DNA of 64,000 bases from assembly GCF_030867095.1 (NCBI RefSeq), contig NC_081824.1, forward strand, positions 114,832,162-114,896,161, given 5' to 3'. This DNA is from Alligator mississippiensis. Taxonomy: Eukaryota; Chordata; Crocodylia; Alligatoridae. Both the position numbers and the translations under genes were made by a program. Numbering within the stretch: the stretch's first letter is position 1; each line of letters begins with the position of its first letter. Shown in pieces: positions 22,797 to 34,420 of the stretch. The notes beneath the pieces were generated by a model. The model made no database searches and was not told the origin of the DNA. It worked only from the letters and a program-made list of their open reading frames with translations.

Positions 22797-23890
22797 CAGA
22801 GATCTTGATTTTCCCTGATAAAAAATCACAAATTCTCTGATAAAAAAATCCAAAATCCATGATCAAAATTAAAGGCCCCCCACAGGATGCCCCCAGCCCT
22901 GCTAGTGCCCCTCACTCTCCCCCCCACCGCCTCCCCAGTTCTACTCGTGCCCCTTACTTCCCCCACAACAGTTCCCCAGCCTCACACATGCAGACACGAC
23001 ACAGACACATAGACAAACACACTCACACAGACACACACACACACCCCAGCAGGTAGGTGTATGTGGGGGGAAACGAAAGCGTTGGGGGGCAGATTAAGAA
23101 TGGGGAAGAGAGCAATTCTGTACCTGCTCCTGGTGGGGGCGGGTGAGGGCAGCTGTGCCCCTCTGCAGGCCCCACACATGCCACCCAGCCAGAGAGGGGA
23201 GAAGCTCACATGCAGCGACTGTCACCACACCACCACTGCTGGGGGGGAAGCTGGGTGGGGGCTGAGGGAGTGAGGATGTGTTGTGGGAAGACATGGAGTG
23301 CCAGCCAGCTGGCAGGTACTCCTGGTGGGGCTTTTCTCAACAACTACCCATCCCTCAGCCCAGGAGGGCAAGGAGGTGGGGTGGGGGGAAACAGAGCACA
23401 ACCTGGGGCAGGGCAGCAGAGCGGCAAGGGGCACTGTCGGCCCCATGCAACACAGTGCAGTGCCCCCCCTCACCCCCCACTTTGGCTCACTCTGTGCCCA
23501 CTCCCAGGAGCAGGGCTGGGGGGGAGAGAGCAGGGGTGTCCCTCTGCGGGTCTCACACATACTGCCCAGCTGTGGGGAGAGGGGGATGCACGCAGCAGCC
23601 ACCACCACCACCACCACTGCTGCCACCTCACTTCGCATCGCTTGCCCATGGCCGAAGGTGAGAAAGCCACATGGGACATGGTGGTGTGACGGTGGCCACT
23701 GCATGTGAGCCCCCGCTCCCCACCCCGGTTGGGCAGACACTGCCTGGTGGTGGGAAAACTGCACAGGACATGGAGGCCAGTGGTGTGGTGGTGGCCACCA
23801 CATGTGAGCTCGCCCCCCACCTCCCACCCGGCCAAGCAGACATGTGAGGCCTGCAGAGGGGCATTGCTGTCCTCACCCCTGCTCTGAGCA
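22797..23890. repeat. GC-rich block of inverted and direct repeats
   Basis: An AT-rich fringe (22,797-22,862) with repeated CTGATAAAAAA units leads into about 1 kb of GC-rich DNA. The unit at 23,128-23,230 (GTGCCCCTCTGCAGGCC...) recurs in direct orientation near 23,515-23,610 and inverted at 23,776-23,885. A second unit of about 95 bp, with GACATGG, GGTGGCCAC and CATGTGAGC, occurs in direct tandem at 23,655-23,750 and 23,752-23,850. A CA-rich tract lies at 22,983-23,044. Long open frames on both strands are by-products of this composition. It looks like a composite foldback transposon body. Confidence 0.6.
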
Positions 23891-23904
23891 AGTTGGCATA
23901 AGTT

Positions 23905-24012
23905 GCCATATTTACTGTGCACTATAGATATGCACATGTAGACACATGCTCATAGTGCACAGTAATTTTGGTTACTATGCAGTAAATGTGCACGTGTAGA
24001 CACACCCACAAT
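23905..24012. mobile_element. MITE end fragment
   Basis: Contains ACTGTGCACTATAGATATGC, CACATGTAGACACATG and, at the edge, GCACGTGTAGACACACCC. These are the same GTGTAGACACAC ends as in the MITE at 1,912-2,185, arranged as a small imperfect palindrome. It may be the right end of the preceding GC-rich block. Confidence 0.5.
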
Positions 24013-24184
24013 AATCTACCTGATTCCTGAAATTCTTTCTACAAACTACAGGTGCTAATGACTCTTCTTCCTTTTTATAGGTCTTTATCTTCCATTAATC
24101 AAGCTTCTTTTCTTCTGCTAATTGCTTGTCTGATACCCTTGGGATTTTCTCCCTCCCTCCAATGTCACAGCTCTACCCACTATT

Positions 24185-24350
24185 CTTAAAAATTTCTTTT
24201 CCTCCTCAGGCCTGAAGAAGAGTGCTTTGCATTCACAAGCTTGCCTAACTTTATCCCAACCATACAGTTGGTCCAATAAATGATATCACCCAAAAATATC
24301 CTTGCCCCTCATATAATTTCTGGACCATCATAGCTACAACATTACTCTAA
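24185..24350 (+). repeat. Unnamed dispersed repeat, copy 2
   Basis: Contains GCCTGAAGAAGAGTGCTTTG, then ACAAGCTTGCC, CAGTTGGTCCAATAAATGAT, ATCACCC and CCATCATAGCTACAAC, in the same order as the copies at 17,095 and 28,185. Confidence 0.7.
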
Positions 24351-26109
24351 TACTGCCCTCTGACACAACATTACTCTAACTCCACGCTTCATATCAACAC
24401 TAAGAGGAGGGCTATACCTAAGTCCCAATCCTGTCACCAGTTGAGCACACATGCACTTATATGGACAAAGAGGTGCTTCTTGAGTCCTGCAGTGTGCCTG
24501 TTCACAGGCAGTTTTATTGTGGTGAGTGTACTAAGCAGGAAAAGGAGGGAATTTCTTCACAGAAATAGAAGCATGGAGAGGCAGTGCTGCAAGATGCTGT
24601 GAAAGAATTAACACTGGACTTCATCTCTCCTGCTTGCTGTACCAGAAACAACCTGTCAGTCATCTTGCATCACCACTTCTCCAGGAAAAAGCCAACTGTA
24701 GGCCATGACTCTAGCTTTTAAAATATTTAAAAATGCAAGAGGTGTCCAAGAAGGATCACTCTTCAAGTATCTAATGGGGTGGCAACACATAAAGCAGATC
24801 ACTGTGCAGCAAACATTTTACCTATGCCATAACATAGGTAATGGAACCTGGGTATGATGATAGTTTTAAAACTGCGATGAAAACATGACATAAAATGAAC
24901 AAAGGACCAGGCAGCTTCATGCTCATTTCTACCTTGATATCATTCATTTTATTAGAAAAAGCATGAAAAGACTTTTTTCTTTCCTTTTTGCAACCAAACC
25001 ACTAATAAATTATGAAATGGGTTCATATATACACATACTTTGTTGAATTTGAACAGGCCTCAGTACTAAACATGACATACACTTAGATCAGTTTTCCATG
25101 TATTTAAATCTTTCATAACTCTTCAGCGTCTATACAGCAAAAACAAAAACAAACACATCAAGGAAAAAAAGAAGTAAATTAAGGGCATGTTGCACAGTTT
25201 TTTTTGTCTCTGGACATTTCATAGTAAATCTTCATGCCACTTTTCACTCTCTCCATCCACAAGGCACAACCATATTATAAGGATGGCCATGGGACTAGGA
25301 AAATCAGGAATACACCAAAAAATAAATGCTAGTTTTATTTTCTAACAATTCTTTTGATTAAATCAAAAGTTGGGTGGGCTTTTTAAATTGGAAGTTAATG
25401 TCCTTTTCTTGCTGATCTGTTGTAGGTTTGAAGATTTTTATTTTTCTGATGGCTGTTTTGAAATGTCATGGTTTAATTTATGCTATATTTTATTCTTGGA
25501 TTTCAAAAGAAGAGAGTAAGACAAATATTGTATTAAATGTATTTAAAATAACGCTATAGTTATTATTATATATTATATACATAATTATATGTAGATATAA
25601 AATAATGCAATGTAAACAAATATAGACACATATATAAAATGAAAAAAAAAACAACCTTTATTTTGTATCTATTTTCAGAGAGCGTATCGAGACTATGTTT
25701 TATTTTTATGATTTATTTTTATAGCAGTCTTAGAATATTTTTCTTCTTTGATTGGCTGATGGTGATTTATTTTGGATTCAAAGAAGTTGTCAATGTCATA
25801 ACTGCCATTCTTAGGGTGGAGAGGACTTTTTTGTTCTGTGATATTTCTTAAACTTGGTAAGATCATAGATTTATTAATCCTTTCTGGAAGTCTGTTCCAT
25901 AGCCAGATGCTTTTAATGGAAAACGCTTGCTAGAGACCATCATTCACAATATAGTTTATAAAGTGCCCAGTAGATGCAGGAGATAGGATTATTATTACTA
26001 TTTGTTATTTTTACTTCAGTAGCATCTACAAGATCATCAGGTAATCAGAGCCACGATGTGCCACACAGTGTATAGATAAGTAAAATAAAGATGATACTAG
26101 CCTTATAGA
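24351..26109. other. Single-copy AT-rich DNA, nothing recognised
   Basis: Very AT-rich around 25,540-25,640. No exon, RNA gene or known repeat could be supported. Confidence 0.45.
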
Positions 26110-26423
26110 GCTCCTGTAGCTGTGAGGGGAGTCTGCTCTAATGCGCTGGAAATTAAGCGAGTCTGCTGGAGCATGGACATTGATGTGCTCTGGCAGCCTT
26201 CCGTGTCACATGTATCAGTGTCTCCGTGTGTCCCTGTGCTGAAAAAACGGCGGTGGGGCACTTTGAAATAAAACACATTTGATGAGCTTTAGCTCAAAGC
26301 ACCCCACCACCATTATTTTAGTGTGAGACACTGATACGTATGACGTGCAGACACTTTTTATTAACGTGGCTCACTAATGAAAGTGCTCAGCGCCGGGTCC
26401 CAAAACACGTGTAAAAATGCTTA
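26110..26423. mobile_element. MITE with palindromic core, copy 1
   Basis: The core around 26,245-26,330 is an imperfect palindrome (GTGGGGCACTTTGA ... TCAAAGCACCCCACCACC). GAGTCTGCT and TGCTGGAGCA motifs lie on one side and a TATCAGTGTCTC motif appears on both. Read in reverse, the right part matches the left part of the copy at 41,645-41,990. No coding sequence. Confidence 0.65.
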
Positions 26424-28184
26424 CAGAGCTCACAGGCAGATCTGGATTTTATTCCTACTTTATCCAGTAGTTTGCTATTTTAGAACAGGTAAAAGTTCTA
26501 GAAACTCAGGATATTCTTCCCTCTGTCTATAATCATAATAACATTTACTAGCTTTTGTAATGTGCTTTGAGAATCTTCAGGGGAACGTGTTCAGGATGAA
26601 TACACTAGTATTAATGATAGCAGTATATGAAACTTAGCTTGGACTCTTATATTTCAAGGAGAAAAATTCCCCTTGAAACAAAGTTGTACATTTGCTATAA
26701 AAATATTAGGAATATCACAAATAGCTTTTATCTCAGACCCATTATTGTTACTACTGCCAGTGAAGGCATTTTTGATCACACAACACTTTCTCAGTTGGAC
26801 ATCTCTGGGGATCATGTGGGCAACATTCTACAATCCAAGTCTATCAATCAAAGACTGAAAATGTTGCATTTTCACCTTTTGACCTGTTCACTCTAACAAT
26901 AAAAAACAAATTCTTTCATGATCCTTTACAACACTTTGTTTTAAAGTCAGTTCAAAGGGGTTATTTTGTGGGTTTTTTTCCCTCCCAACAAAGAAGTACT
27001 ATGAAGCCAACATAACTGTTTCCACATCACGGACAGATTTCTTTGGCAGACAATCTGTTAAAAAATAAGGCACTAGCCATGACTCCTAATTGTTGCAGGT
27101 GTTTAATACTGGAGATATACAGAGACACACAGACACACACACACACACACACACACACATGCAAAGATTATAAGTTTACAAAAGTAAGAGAAAGACAAGG
27201 GTAAAATGTACTTTGCTATCCAAATGGCAGTTTGCCTAGATGCATAAGTGCCATTTTTGCACATATGCACAGTTTGTGGTACTACTGCATGTGTAGTGTG
27301 GATGCTAAGCACGCTCAGTAGGCTGTATGCTGATTGGGCTGGTATGCCTGTGTTATGCTGGTTAAGTGTAAATCACTAAGTTGTTTCTAACAAAAGAATA
27401 TGTTACCTACTGGAGGGGGAGGACCCTCATGTTTATGGCTAGCAGCCAAGTGTTTAAGGTAATCACTCAGGATGTGAGAGATTCAAGGCACTTGGGTATG
27501 TCAAGTGAAACAGGATGCTTTCCGAGGTGCCCTTCCCAAAGTTCTTACAATCAAATTTTATATTATGGAATATGTGAGAACTACAAGTAATGGGGGAACA
27601 TGGTGAGTAAGAATTGGGATTATTATTAAAACTTGATTTTGTCATGTACACCTCTGGATGAGAAGGAGAATGATAGTGCTGTTGGCAGCAATAGAAAAAA
27701 AGGAAGTGGAGAGGGGTTAGGAGGAAAGCTAAGGAGGTTAGGTTTGGTCATGCTGAGTTTGAACTGATGTTGAGCTGATGAAAAGTCAGAGAAAGAATGA
27801 AATGTGAAACTGAACAGAAAGAAACAGGTCTAGAGTGGAGAAATCAAATGGAGATAGAATTGTCAGTACTGGGCTGATAGATGGATCCATGCAAATGGTT
27901 CAGGTCATCTAAGGATATGGTGGTACAGAAGAAGAAGTGGGTAAAAGCTGTTTGGGGACATTGAATTTATGACACATTATAACCTGCCTAACAGCTGACT
28001 CCCCAGATACCTCTCCACTATTTACCAGCTACATTCATCCTCCCTCTGCCCCCAACCTGTCTCTCACCCACTGACTCCTCAGTTTTACATCTTCACTGAC
28101 TGGCTTTCTTGCATGCAGGCCAGCCTCCATCTTCTTTACTATTCAGTCCATCCAGGAAGAGCACACACCAACTGCAGATGCTTC
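26424..28184. other. Single-copy DNA with one (CA)n tract
   Basis: No gene or named repeat recognised outside 27,133-27,159. Confidence 0.45.
27133..27159. repeat. (CA)n microsatellite
   Basis: About thirteen uninterrupted CA units. Confidence 0.95.
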
Positions 28185-28300
28185 CTCAGCCTGACAAAGG
28201 GTATTTGTACCCAAAAGCTTGCAAAGCATTTTTCCAACTAGTTGAGTTGATCTAATAAAAAATATCAGATTCACCCAAAGAACTTTGTCTGCTGAATTTT
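28185..28300 (+). repeat. Unnamed dispersed repeat, copy 3
   Basis: Contains AGCCTGACAAAGGGTATTTG, AAAAGCTTGCAAAG, CCAACTAGTTGAGTTGATCT, AATAAAAAATATCAG and ACTTTGTCTGC, in the same order as the other copies. Confidence 0.75.
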
Positions 28301-29577
28301 AAGCATGCAATTACATACTACAGAAGTAAGACTGGTTGTAAATAAATTACTACATTGTGTCACCATAATACTTCACTCTGCTGCCTGGAAGACCTGTTGC
28401 CCTAACTGGGAGTACTCGTGATTTACTTTCATTATTGTTGTGTATATGGGGAATCAAAATGCAGGAAAAGACTGTTAGAAGCATCAGAACTTCTTGAAAC
28501 AAAATGTATCGGATGCATTTAAAGTGCTGTCTGAGAAAGACTGGATGGGTGTGACTGATTTAATACTCTTTTTCTGTGGAGCAGACACACGTGTTGTTTT
28601 GGGAAATAGAACCACCATCTTTTTTTAATTGTTTTAGTGGAGTTGAATATTTTTACATGATTTTAAGGTTGTTCAAAAGGTTGTTAGCTTGCAAAGCAGT
28701 TAGGAACATTCCATAGGCTTCAGCTGGGATCTGGGCTGCTGGGATGCCAGCATGCTGTGGGCAGAATTTTTTTACTGCAGTGAAGAGACTTCCTTTGAAA
28801 AGAACAGGCAAATATATGTGAGTAGGTTACATATTTCTGCGGTTGACATATTTTGTGGCTAAAAATATCTAGAGCCCATATGCCACCTTCAGATTCAGCC
28901 TCAGAGGCTGACCCAGTTTCAGAATACAATTTTTCTGTGTGGCTCATCTTTTCTTGTGTCTGAAAATAACATGAAAAAAGAGAAACCTTAGACCTAAGTA
29001 TCTGACTTGGCAGGCTCCTTCTTTCCTCTATTTCATTTTAAAAGGTGATTGGTCCAGTTGTCTCTATTTAAGGACAAACATGCAGAACTTGGATAGCGCT
29101 TGAAAAATCTGAACCTGAAGAGTTCCTAAAATTTGATGTTTGGACTGGCCAAACTGAAAAAAAACCCATATTCCTTGGCATTAAAGACTGCAACATTACA
29201 GGAACAGATTTTCCCGGCTTGTTGGCAAGTTTACTTTGCTTGTTCATACTTTACCACTGTGATTTCTCAACATAAAAGAACCCAAACAATTTTACATAAC
29301 TAGACTAATGGCCAAATTCCTACAAGATCTGGACTAGAGGAGAGGTGGGGGAAATGTTTCATTTAGACCCCAGTTCTCTTTGTTGTCAGCTGGAAATAAT
29401 GTAATGATGATGTAATTAAAATTGAGAAAAAAAGAGTGGGTGGCATCATAGTCCACCAAGCTCCTCAGGGGTATTCACATTTGACCTCAGCTATCACAAA
29501 CTGATATATTTTTTTAAATTTTAAGCACTAAACTGATTCATAAAATCTGGTAACAACCAATAAATAAATCTATAGAG
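28301..29577. other. Single-copy AT-rich DNA, nothing recognised
   Basis: No exon, RNA gene or repeat supported. The open frame at 28,720-28,947 (minus) has no domain. Confidence 0.45.
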
Positions 29578-29820
29578 CATAGGTGGTCAACAAGTGGGAT
29601 GAGCAGCCTCTGTGTGGCACTTGAAAGACTGAGAAAGGAATAGACAGCACAGCAGCAGACAGGGAAGCAGAAAGTAGAGCAGCAGATCAGCCAGGGAATA
29701 CAGGGCAGGAAGCAGAAAGAAAAGCAGCATTTCAGTCAGGAGAAAGGGATCAGAGTGGTACTCAGGGAAGGTGCACGGCTAATTTGCGCTACATATGACA
29801 AAAATGGACAACAGCCATAG
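29578..29820. mobile_element. hAT-like MITE, second member of the 62,295 family
   Basis: GCAGCCTCTGTGTGGC, GACAG...GGAAGCAGAAAG and ATCAGAGTGGTACTCAGGGA are shared in order with the element at 62,295-62,517. The ends (CATAGGTGGTCAAC and the mirror of GGACAACAGCCATAG) are hAT-like. The target duplication is not clear here. Purine-rich middle, no coding sequence. Confidence 0.6.
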
Positions 29821-30312
29821 ACAAAAGCAAGCAACCAGTAATCCCTGTAGACAGTCCTGCACTACTGTACATGGAGAATATATTTTTCCCTGAGTCACAT
29901 GGTGGTTAATTACTGTAGCCCAGGTACACCCAGAGGGGTGTGCCCTGTCCTCGGATGACAGTGGTGGGGGTCAGGCAGGGTGCTGATGGAGGGTCTGGCT
30001 ACTAGAGCAATTCCTTCTCCTCTCTACAGAGCCAGGCTGAGACTGAGTGCTTAAATATATACAATTTATTACTATAATAAATGCTTAAGGTAAAACATTA
30101 AATATTTACAATAAAGCTTAGCATATATCACTACATATAATATTCCACAATTCACATAAACCATATAACTTACAACATATATAATAATTAATACATTTAA
30201 CAAGATAGTTAAGGTTACAACATGATAAACACATATGAAGACTCAACTTATATAACCCAAAGAAGTTAATAATATTTTCTACACCTACCAAGTAACAATA
30301 CAAATATACATA

Positions 30313-30543
30313 TGTAGCCCAGGTGTACACGGGTTTGTACTTCCCTCTCCAATTGAGGGAATTATTGGCAGGGAAGTGTGCTGTGGAGGGACACAACAGG
30401 CCAGCGGCAGCCTCTGTCCCCTATAGAGTCAGGTCCAGTCAATCAATTACTTAAATATATACAGGTTTAGTATTACAACAAAACCGTTAAAGGGTAAGGA
30501 CAGAGATTATATATATATGTACAAATTTACAAAACAATAAACC

Positions 30544-30591
<48 letters not shown>

Positions 30592-31466
30592 CAGATATAC
30601 ACACACCCAGTTATCATTTAAAAATACAGATGAACAATACAACAAACCAGACGAAAGGATATTGATTGGGCTACCTTATAACTCTATTCATATACAAACT
30701 ATTACTTCAAATTATTCATATAAAATGTAAGGCACAGTCCACAAATATAATCAGCAGTCCTTAGACTACCTGGGTGCCCTCCAGGGCAGGGGCCCCACCC
30801 CCAAGGTACCGCTACAGGAAAGGAGGTGGAGGAAAGAAAAAGGAGCGGAATACCCCAAAGACTCCTAAGTTCCCCCACTATCACCCAGGAGCAGCCCATG
30901 TGGTGCCCCTTCGCAACTCTCCTGGGGGGTCCCTCCCCTGTGGTGACCCTCTCTCCAGGGTAACTTACTGCTCCACAGTCCCAGAGGTTTGCCTTTTGTT
31001 CTCCAAGTCAAGGTCCGTTCTCCGCCAGGTTTTCCTGCCGCCTGACTCTACTGCTGCCATTCTGGTTTAGGGTCACAGGCACCGCTGTGTGTAGTCACTG
31101 CTTTACCTTGTGCTAGGGGTTAGAGGCCTGGACAGCCTTGTGTAGCACCGGGGCTTGGTCTGTTCCCGGACCATCTGGGCAGTGTCATCTGCACTGAGCT
31201 GCTGCCCCGTGCCAGCAGTTGTAGACCCGAGCCACCTCAAGCAGCTCCCAGGGTTTCTTACCCTCCCTGCAGCACCTCCTGCACCAGCCTCGTTCTGGGG
31301 GTTGAGGACCTGAGCCACCTCAGGGCCTCCAAAGATTCTGCTCCGTTCACCGGCCTGTGCACCATGTCTCTGGCCGCACGCCACAGGTTGGATGGGCTCC
31401 ACCAATCAAAAAACAGGATCTCAAGCCTGGGATTCAACCCAAGCTTTGAAAGGCAAGCCTGCTACA
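30313..31466 (-). mobile_element. Solo LTR nested inside the LTR above
   Basis: Same terminal strings (TGTAGCCCAGG at one end, GCAAGCCTGCTACA at the other). It has its own 4-bp target duplication, CATA, at 30,309-30,312 and 31,467-31,470. The GGCTCCACCAATCAAA block near its right end is shared with the outer LTR near 32,528. At about 1,154 bp it is shorter than its host LTR. It contains a long AT microsatellite. It inserted after the outer LTR and belongs to a related family. Confidence 0.7.
30549..30588. repeat. (AT)n microsatellite
   Basis: About twenty uninterrupted AT units inside the nested LTR. Confidence 0.95.
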
Positions 31467-31964
31467 CATATTAACACATTAAGAACATATAAACCATATA
31501 AACTTCCTTAATGAATACCCATAGCTATATAGACCTCGACACAACAACAATCACCTAAAATAGGGAGTGCACCAAGTACCTCCCCAAGGGGTTTCCTTGG
31601 AGCCCCTCCTGTAATGGAGGGTAGAGGCCACAGACCCTCCTGTCCTGTTCCCACCTCCTCTGCAGGGCCCGCTGCCCCAGCAACTCATGCTTCCTCTCTG
31701 AAGCAGCCAAGGCTCATCTCCTGGAGGTTGATCCTCTCTCCAGTGTCGCCTTCAGCTCTTCTCGATGGCCTGGCACCCCGCACTGGGCAGCCCAGGGCTT
31801 GCTCTGTCTCATGGCAGCTGAACCCTTACAAGCTCTGGTTCCCCAGTCTAAGACCAGGGGGCCTCCCTTTCCTGGGCCCTGCTCTGGGCACCGAGGCTCT
31901 TTTAGTTAAAGGCGGAGCTGCACTGCGGGGCTCCAGTCACTCGGCCTAGGGCCAGGGCTAACTT

Positions 31965-32217
31965 GAGCAGCCACGAGCTGTTCCCAGGCAGGTCCTCATG
32001 TGCTGACCTGTGCACTGGGTGAGGCCTGAGCAGCTGTGAGCTGCTCCCAGGGAGGATTCTCCATGTGCTGATCTGCACACCATGTGGAGCCCAAGCAGCT
32101 GCTCCCAGGGCCAGGCCTCCATGTGCTGATCTACACATCATGTGGGGCCTGAGCAACCTCGAGCTGCTCCCAGGGCCAGCTCTCTGTGTGCCGATCTGTA
32201 CACCAAGTGCCCAGCTG
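31965..32217. repeat. Minisatellite, about 60-bp unit, four copies
   Basis: Each unit holds GAGCAGC, GAGCTG.TCCCAGG, (C/T)ATGTGCTGA(C/T)CT and a CAC...GTG(G/A)(G/A)GCC stretch. A degenerate fifth unit may reach about 32,300. The array lies inside the outer LTR and accounts for part of its extra length. Its period is not a multiple of three in every unit and the open frame on the minus strand across it is not a gene. Confidence 0.75.
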
Positions 32218-32611
32218 CTTGCTGAGTTTGCAGGCTCAAGCCGCCTCAAATGGCTCCTAGAGCCTGATCCCCAGGTACCGATGTACACACCACTAAAGCT
32301 TAAGCAGCTTCCCAAGGATGGCCATCTCTGGAGCTCCTCTCTCCTTGCTGTCCCTCATCATCTCTCTCCAGTGTGCTGAGCACACTACCCCTTTATACTC
32401 TTCAGGGGCTCCACCCCCAAAGTTCTCCGGACCTGGCTGGCGCAGTTCCAATTCAGGTCCTGCTGTTCCTTGCCTCCTCCCTTCAGAAAAGGGTGGGGCA
32501 TTGCTTCCCTTGTGCTGCTTCCGGATTGGTGGGTGGGCTCCACCAATCAAACAGAAGACCCTCGATCCTGGGACTCAACCCAAGCTCCAAAAGGTAAGCC
32601 AGCTACATTAC

Positions 32612-33390
32612 TTCATACCCTGCAACTTATGCTCCTACAACGGGAATTTAATCTGTTTATATATATGATAATTCATTGTTATAGATGTCCCATCGTTTGC
32701 ACATGAAGAGTCAAGTAGTGAATAGATTTTATTTTTGTTTATGTGCCTGGATTCCATTCATCCAAGTTTGTATTAAGGAGAAGTAATGGACTCACCATCT
32801 TCTCTCAGAAGGGCTGGATCTGGAAAAAGCAGGTGGAGATCTCTGTGTCAACTATGAAACAGGAATGTAAGTTAAACTGCTGTTTTTTACCTTTGCATTG
32901 TTTAACTTACTGTGGCTTTAATTTTCCTTTCTTACCTATTAATGTTACACTGAGGATTGAACAGACGTTTCCACTCCATCACATATTTATGCTATTTCAG
33001 CATAAGGAATAACTTATTTGTGTGGTGATACACAAATAGTATAAGAAGCTTCCCTTTTATTAGGTACCATTTCTACCACTAGCTTCAAAGCAAAGTAACA
33101 GGCTGCTGTGTTTTTATTTCTCTTGATATATCTTAAACATTGTTCCCTTGTCATCATTGATTGAGGGATGGGGAAAAGGTATTTGTATTTGTAGAGATGA
33201 CTTCTGAGGTTTAATCTAAGAATCAGAACCTCGCATTCATGGTGCTCCCAGGAGATTCCAAACCCATTCCTGAAATGTAATTACATTAATTACATGACTA
33301 TGCAATAATCTATGAGTACAAAAGTGCCCTTATCAGAGGTGTCACCTCAGCTTGTTAGACAGGAGAAGTTATGTTAGTGAATAGAACACT
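32612..33390. other. Single-copy DNA, nothing recognised
   Basis: No exon or repeat could be supported. Confidence 0.45.
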
Positions 33391-34420
33391 GGGTGCATCT
33401 ACAGGTGCATTTATGCAGGACCAGTTTACTTGTGAATAAACCACTTGCAGGTAAACAGTCCTGGGCAGGAGTGTACACATGCAGGGATGTGGCAACAGAT
33501 TTGCTGCTCCTAGCACCATACTGCTGCCACATCCTGCAGCCCAGCAATGGGCCCCTGCCACCACCAGAGGGAACTCCATGCTCTGGCTGCAGCACCAGCA
33601 GCCACAAGCCATCTTTAAAGCCAACCCCACTCACTCCTCCCTAGCCAGCCACTTCCCTGGCCAGGAGCAGCATATGCAGCACTGGGGCAGCATGCGACAG
33701 TGCTCCCTCTGCACCATGGCTGCTCCAGCCTGTGCCCCTGGCAGCCACAACCAGGAACCTGGGCTCCTGCTGGCCACTGTGCTGGCCCTGCTGGCCTGCT
33801 GCACTGCCAGCTGGCCCAGCTGGCCCATTGCCATCTGGGCACTTCCAGCTCATGCATTGATCACCAGGCCACCACATGACATCCCAGGGCCACCACAGCC
33901 ACGCACCTGCTGCCTGGAACCCATCCGGCTGGCTGGACCCTGGCAGAGATGCTGATGACATGCTGCTGGATGGCACCGCTGGGGCTGCCTTTGCCCTCCT
34001 GAGACTCCAGCCCTGCTGGCTGGAGGCATTCAGGATGACCCAGGCCATCTTCTGGGATCTTCTGGAGCAGCACCAGCCACACCTGGAGTGGCAGACCACC
34101 AGCATGTGGCCACCCCTCCCTGTGGACACCCAGCTGGCCCTTACCTGGCTGAAGCTGGCCATTCCCACTGGCCTGTGGTATGTCAGCCACCTCTTTGGCA
34201 TGGACAAGGCCATTGTTGGGAAGGCCATCCTGGAGCTGTGCGGCACCCTCCAGGACATACTGGGGGACACAGTCTTCCACTTGCATAACATCCTGGTGGT
34301 GGTGGTGGGGTTCCATACCCTGGGATTTCGCCAGTGCAAGTTGCTCAAAGACAACACTGAAAGGCTTTCTTGCCAGGCTTAAATAATCTTTTAGACATGG
34401 CATGCACATATGTAGATAAC
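33391..34420 (+). mobile_element. PIF/Harbinger DNA transposon, internally deleted
   Basis: The left end is GGGTGCATCTACAGGTGCAT. The right end, read in reverse, is GTTATCTACATATGTGCATG, sharing ATCTACA..TGTGCAT-type sequence. Between them lies GC-rich DNA with the N-terminal part of a Harbinger transposase (33,876-34,382). The part that would carry the catalytic residues is missing, so a deletion must join the coding region to the right end near 34,370-34,400. The 3-bp target duplication usual for this superfamily is not clear. Confidence 0.6.
33876..34382 (+). pseudogene. Harbinger transposase (HARBI1-like), N-terminal fragment
   Basis: A 168-codon frame with the order typical of PIF/Harbinger transposases: FWDLLEQHQPHLEWQ, then PLPVDTQLALTWLKLAIPTG, the helix-turn-helix-like stretch YVSHLFGMDKAIVGKAILEL, then VVVVGFHTLGFRQC. 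In active relatives the last string runs into GA(I/L)DGTH, the first catalytic Asp. Here it ends a few residues later, so the DDE triad is absent. The product of an intact gene would cut the transposon at its inverted ends with help from a Myb-like partner; no partner gene is visible. An overlapping frame at 33,479-33,955 and minus-strand frames are shadows. The start codon is uncertain. Confidence 0.7.

Larger units (their letters stand above)
29914..32607 (-). mobile_element. Solo LTR of an endogenous retrovirus, interrupted by a second LTR
   Basis: A fossil LTR bounded by TGTAGC and GCTACA, with an exact 4-bp target duplication (TTAC) at 29,910-29,913 and 32,608-32,611. Removing the inserted LTR at 30,313-31,466 leaves about 1.5 kb. 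A TATAAA on the minus strand near 32,392-32,397 and an AATAAA on the minus strand near 30,065-30,070 suggest that it reads on the minus strand. The 4-bp duplication points to a gammaretrovirus-like (class I) origin. There is no internal coding region, as expected after recombination between two LTRs. Confidence 0.7.

Noticed and set aside
23210-23937. Long open frames (up to 201 codons) on both strands
   Set aside because: They are by-products of GC-rich repeat units and include homopolymer runs such as poly-Val and poly-Thr from simple repeats; no domain.
27103-27312. Minus-strand frame with CVCVCVC strings
   Set aside because: Translation of the (CA)n microsatellite.
31902-32379. 137-codon minus-strand frame with a repeated protein motif
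   Set aside because: It is the translation of the LTR minisatellite; unit lengths vary and break a constant protein period.
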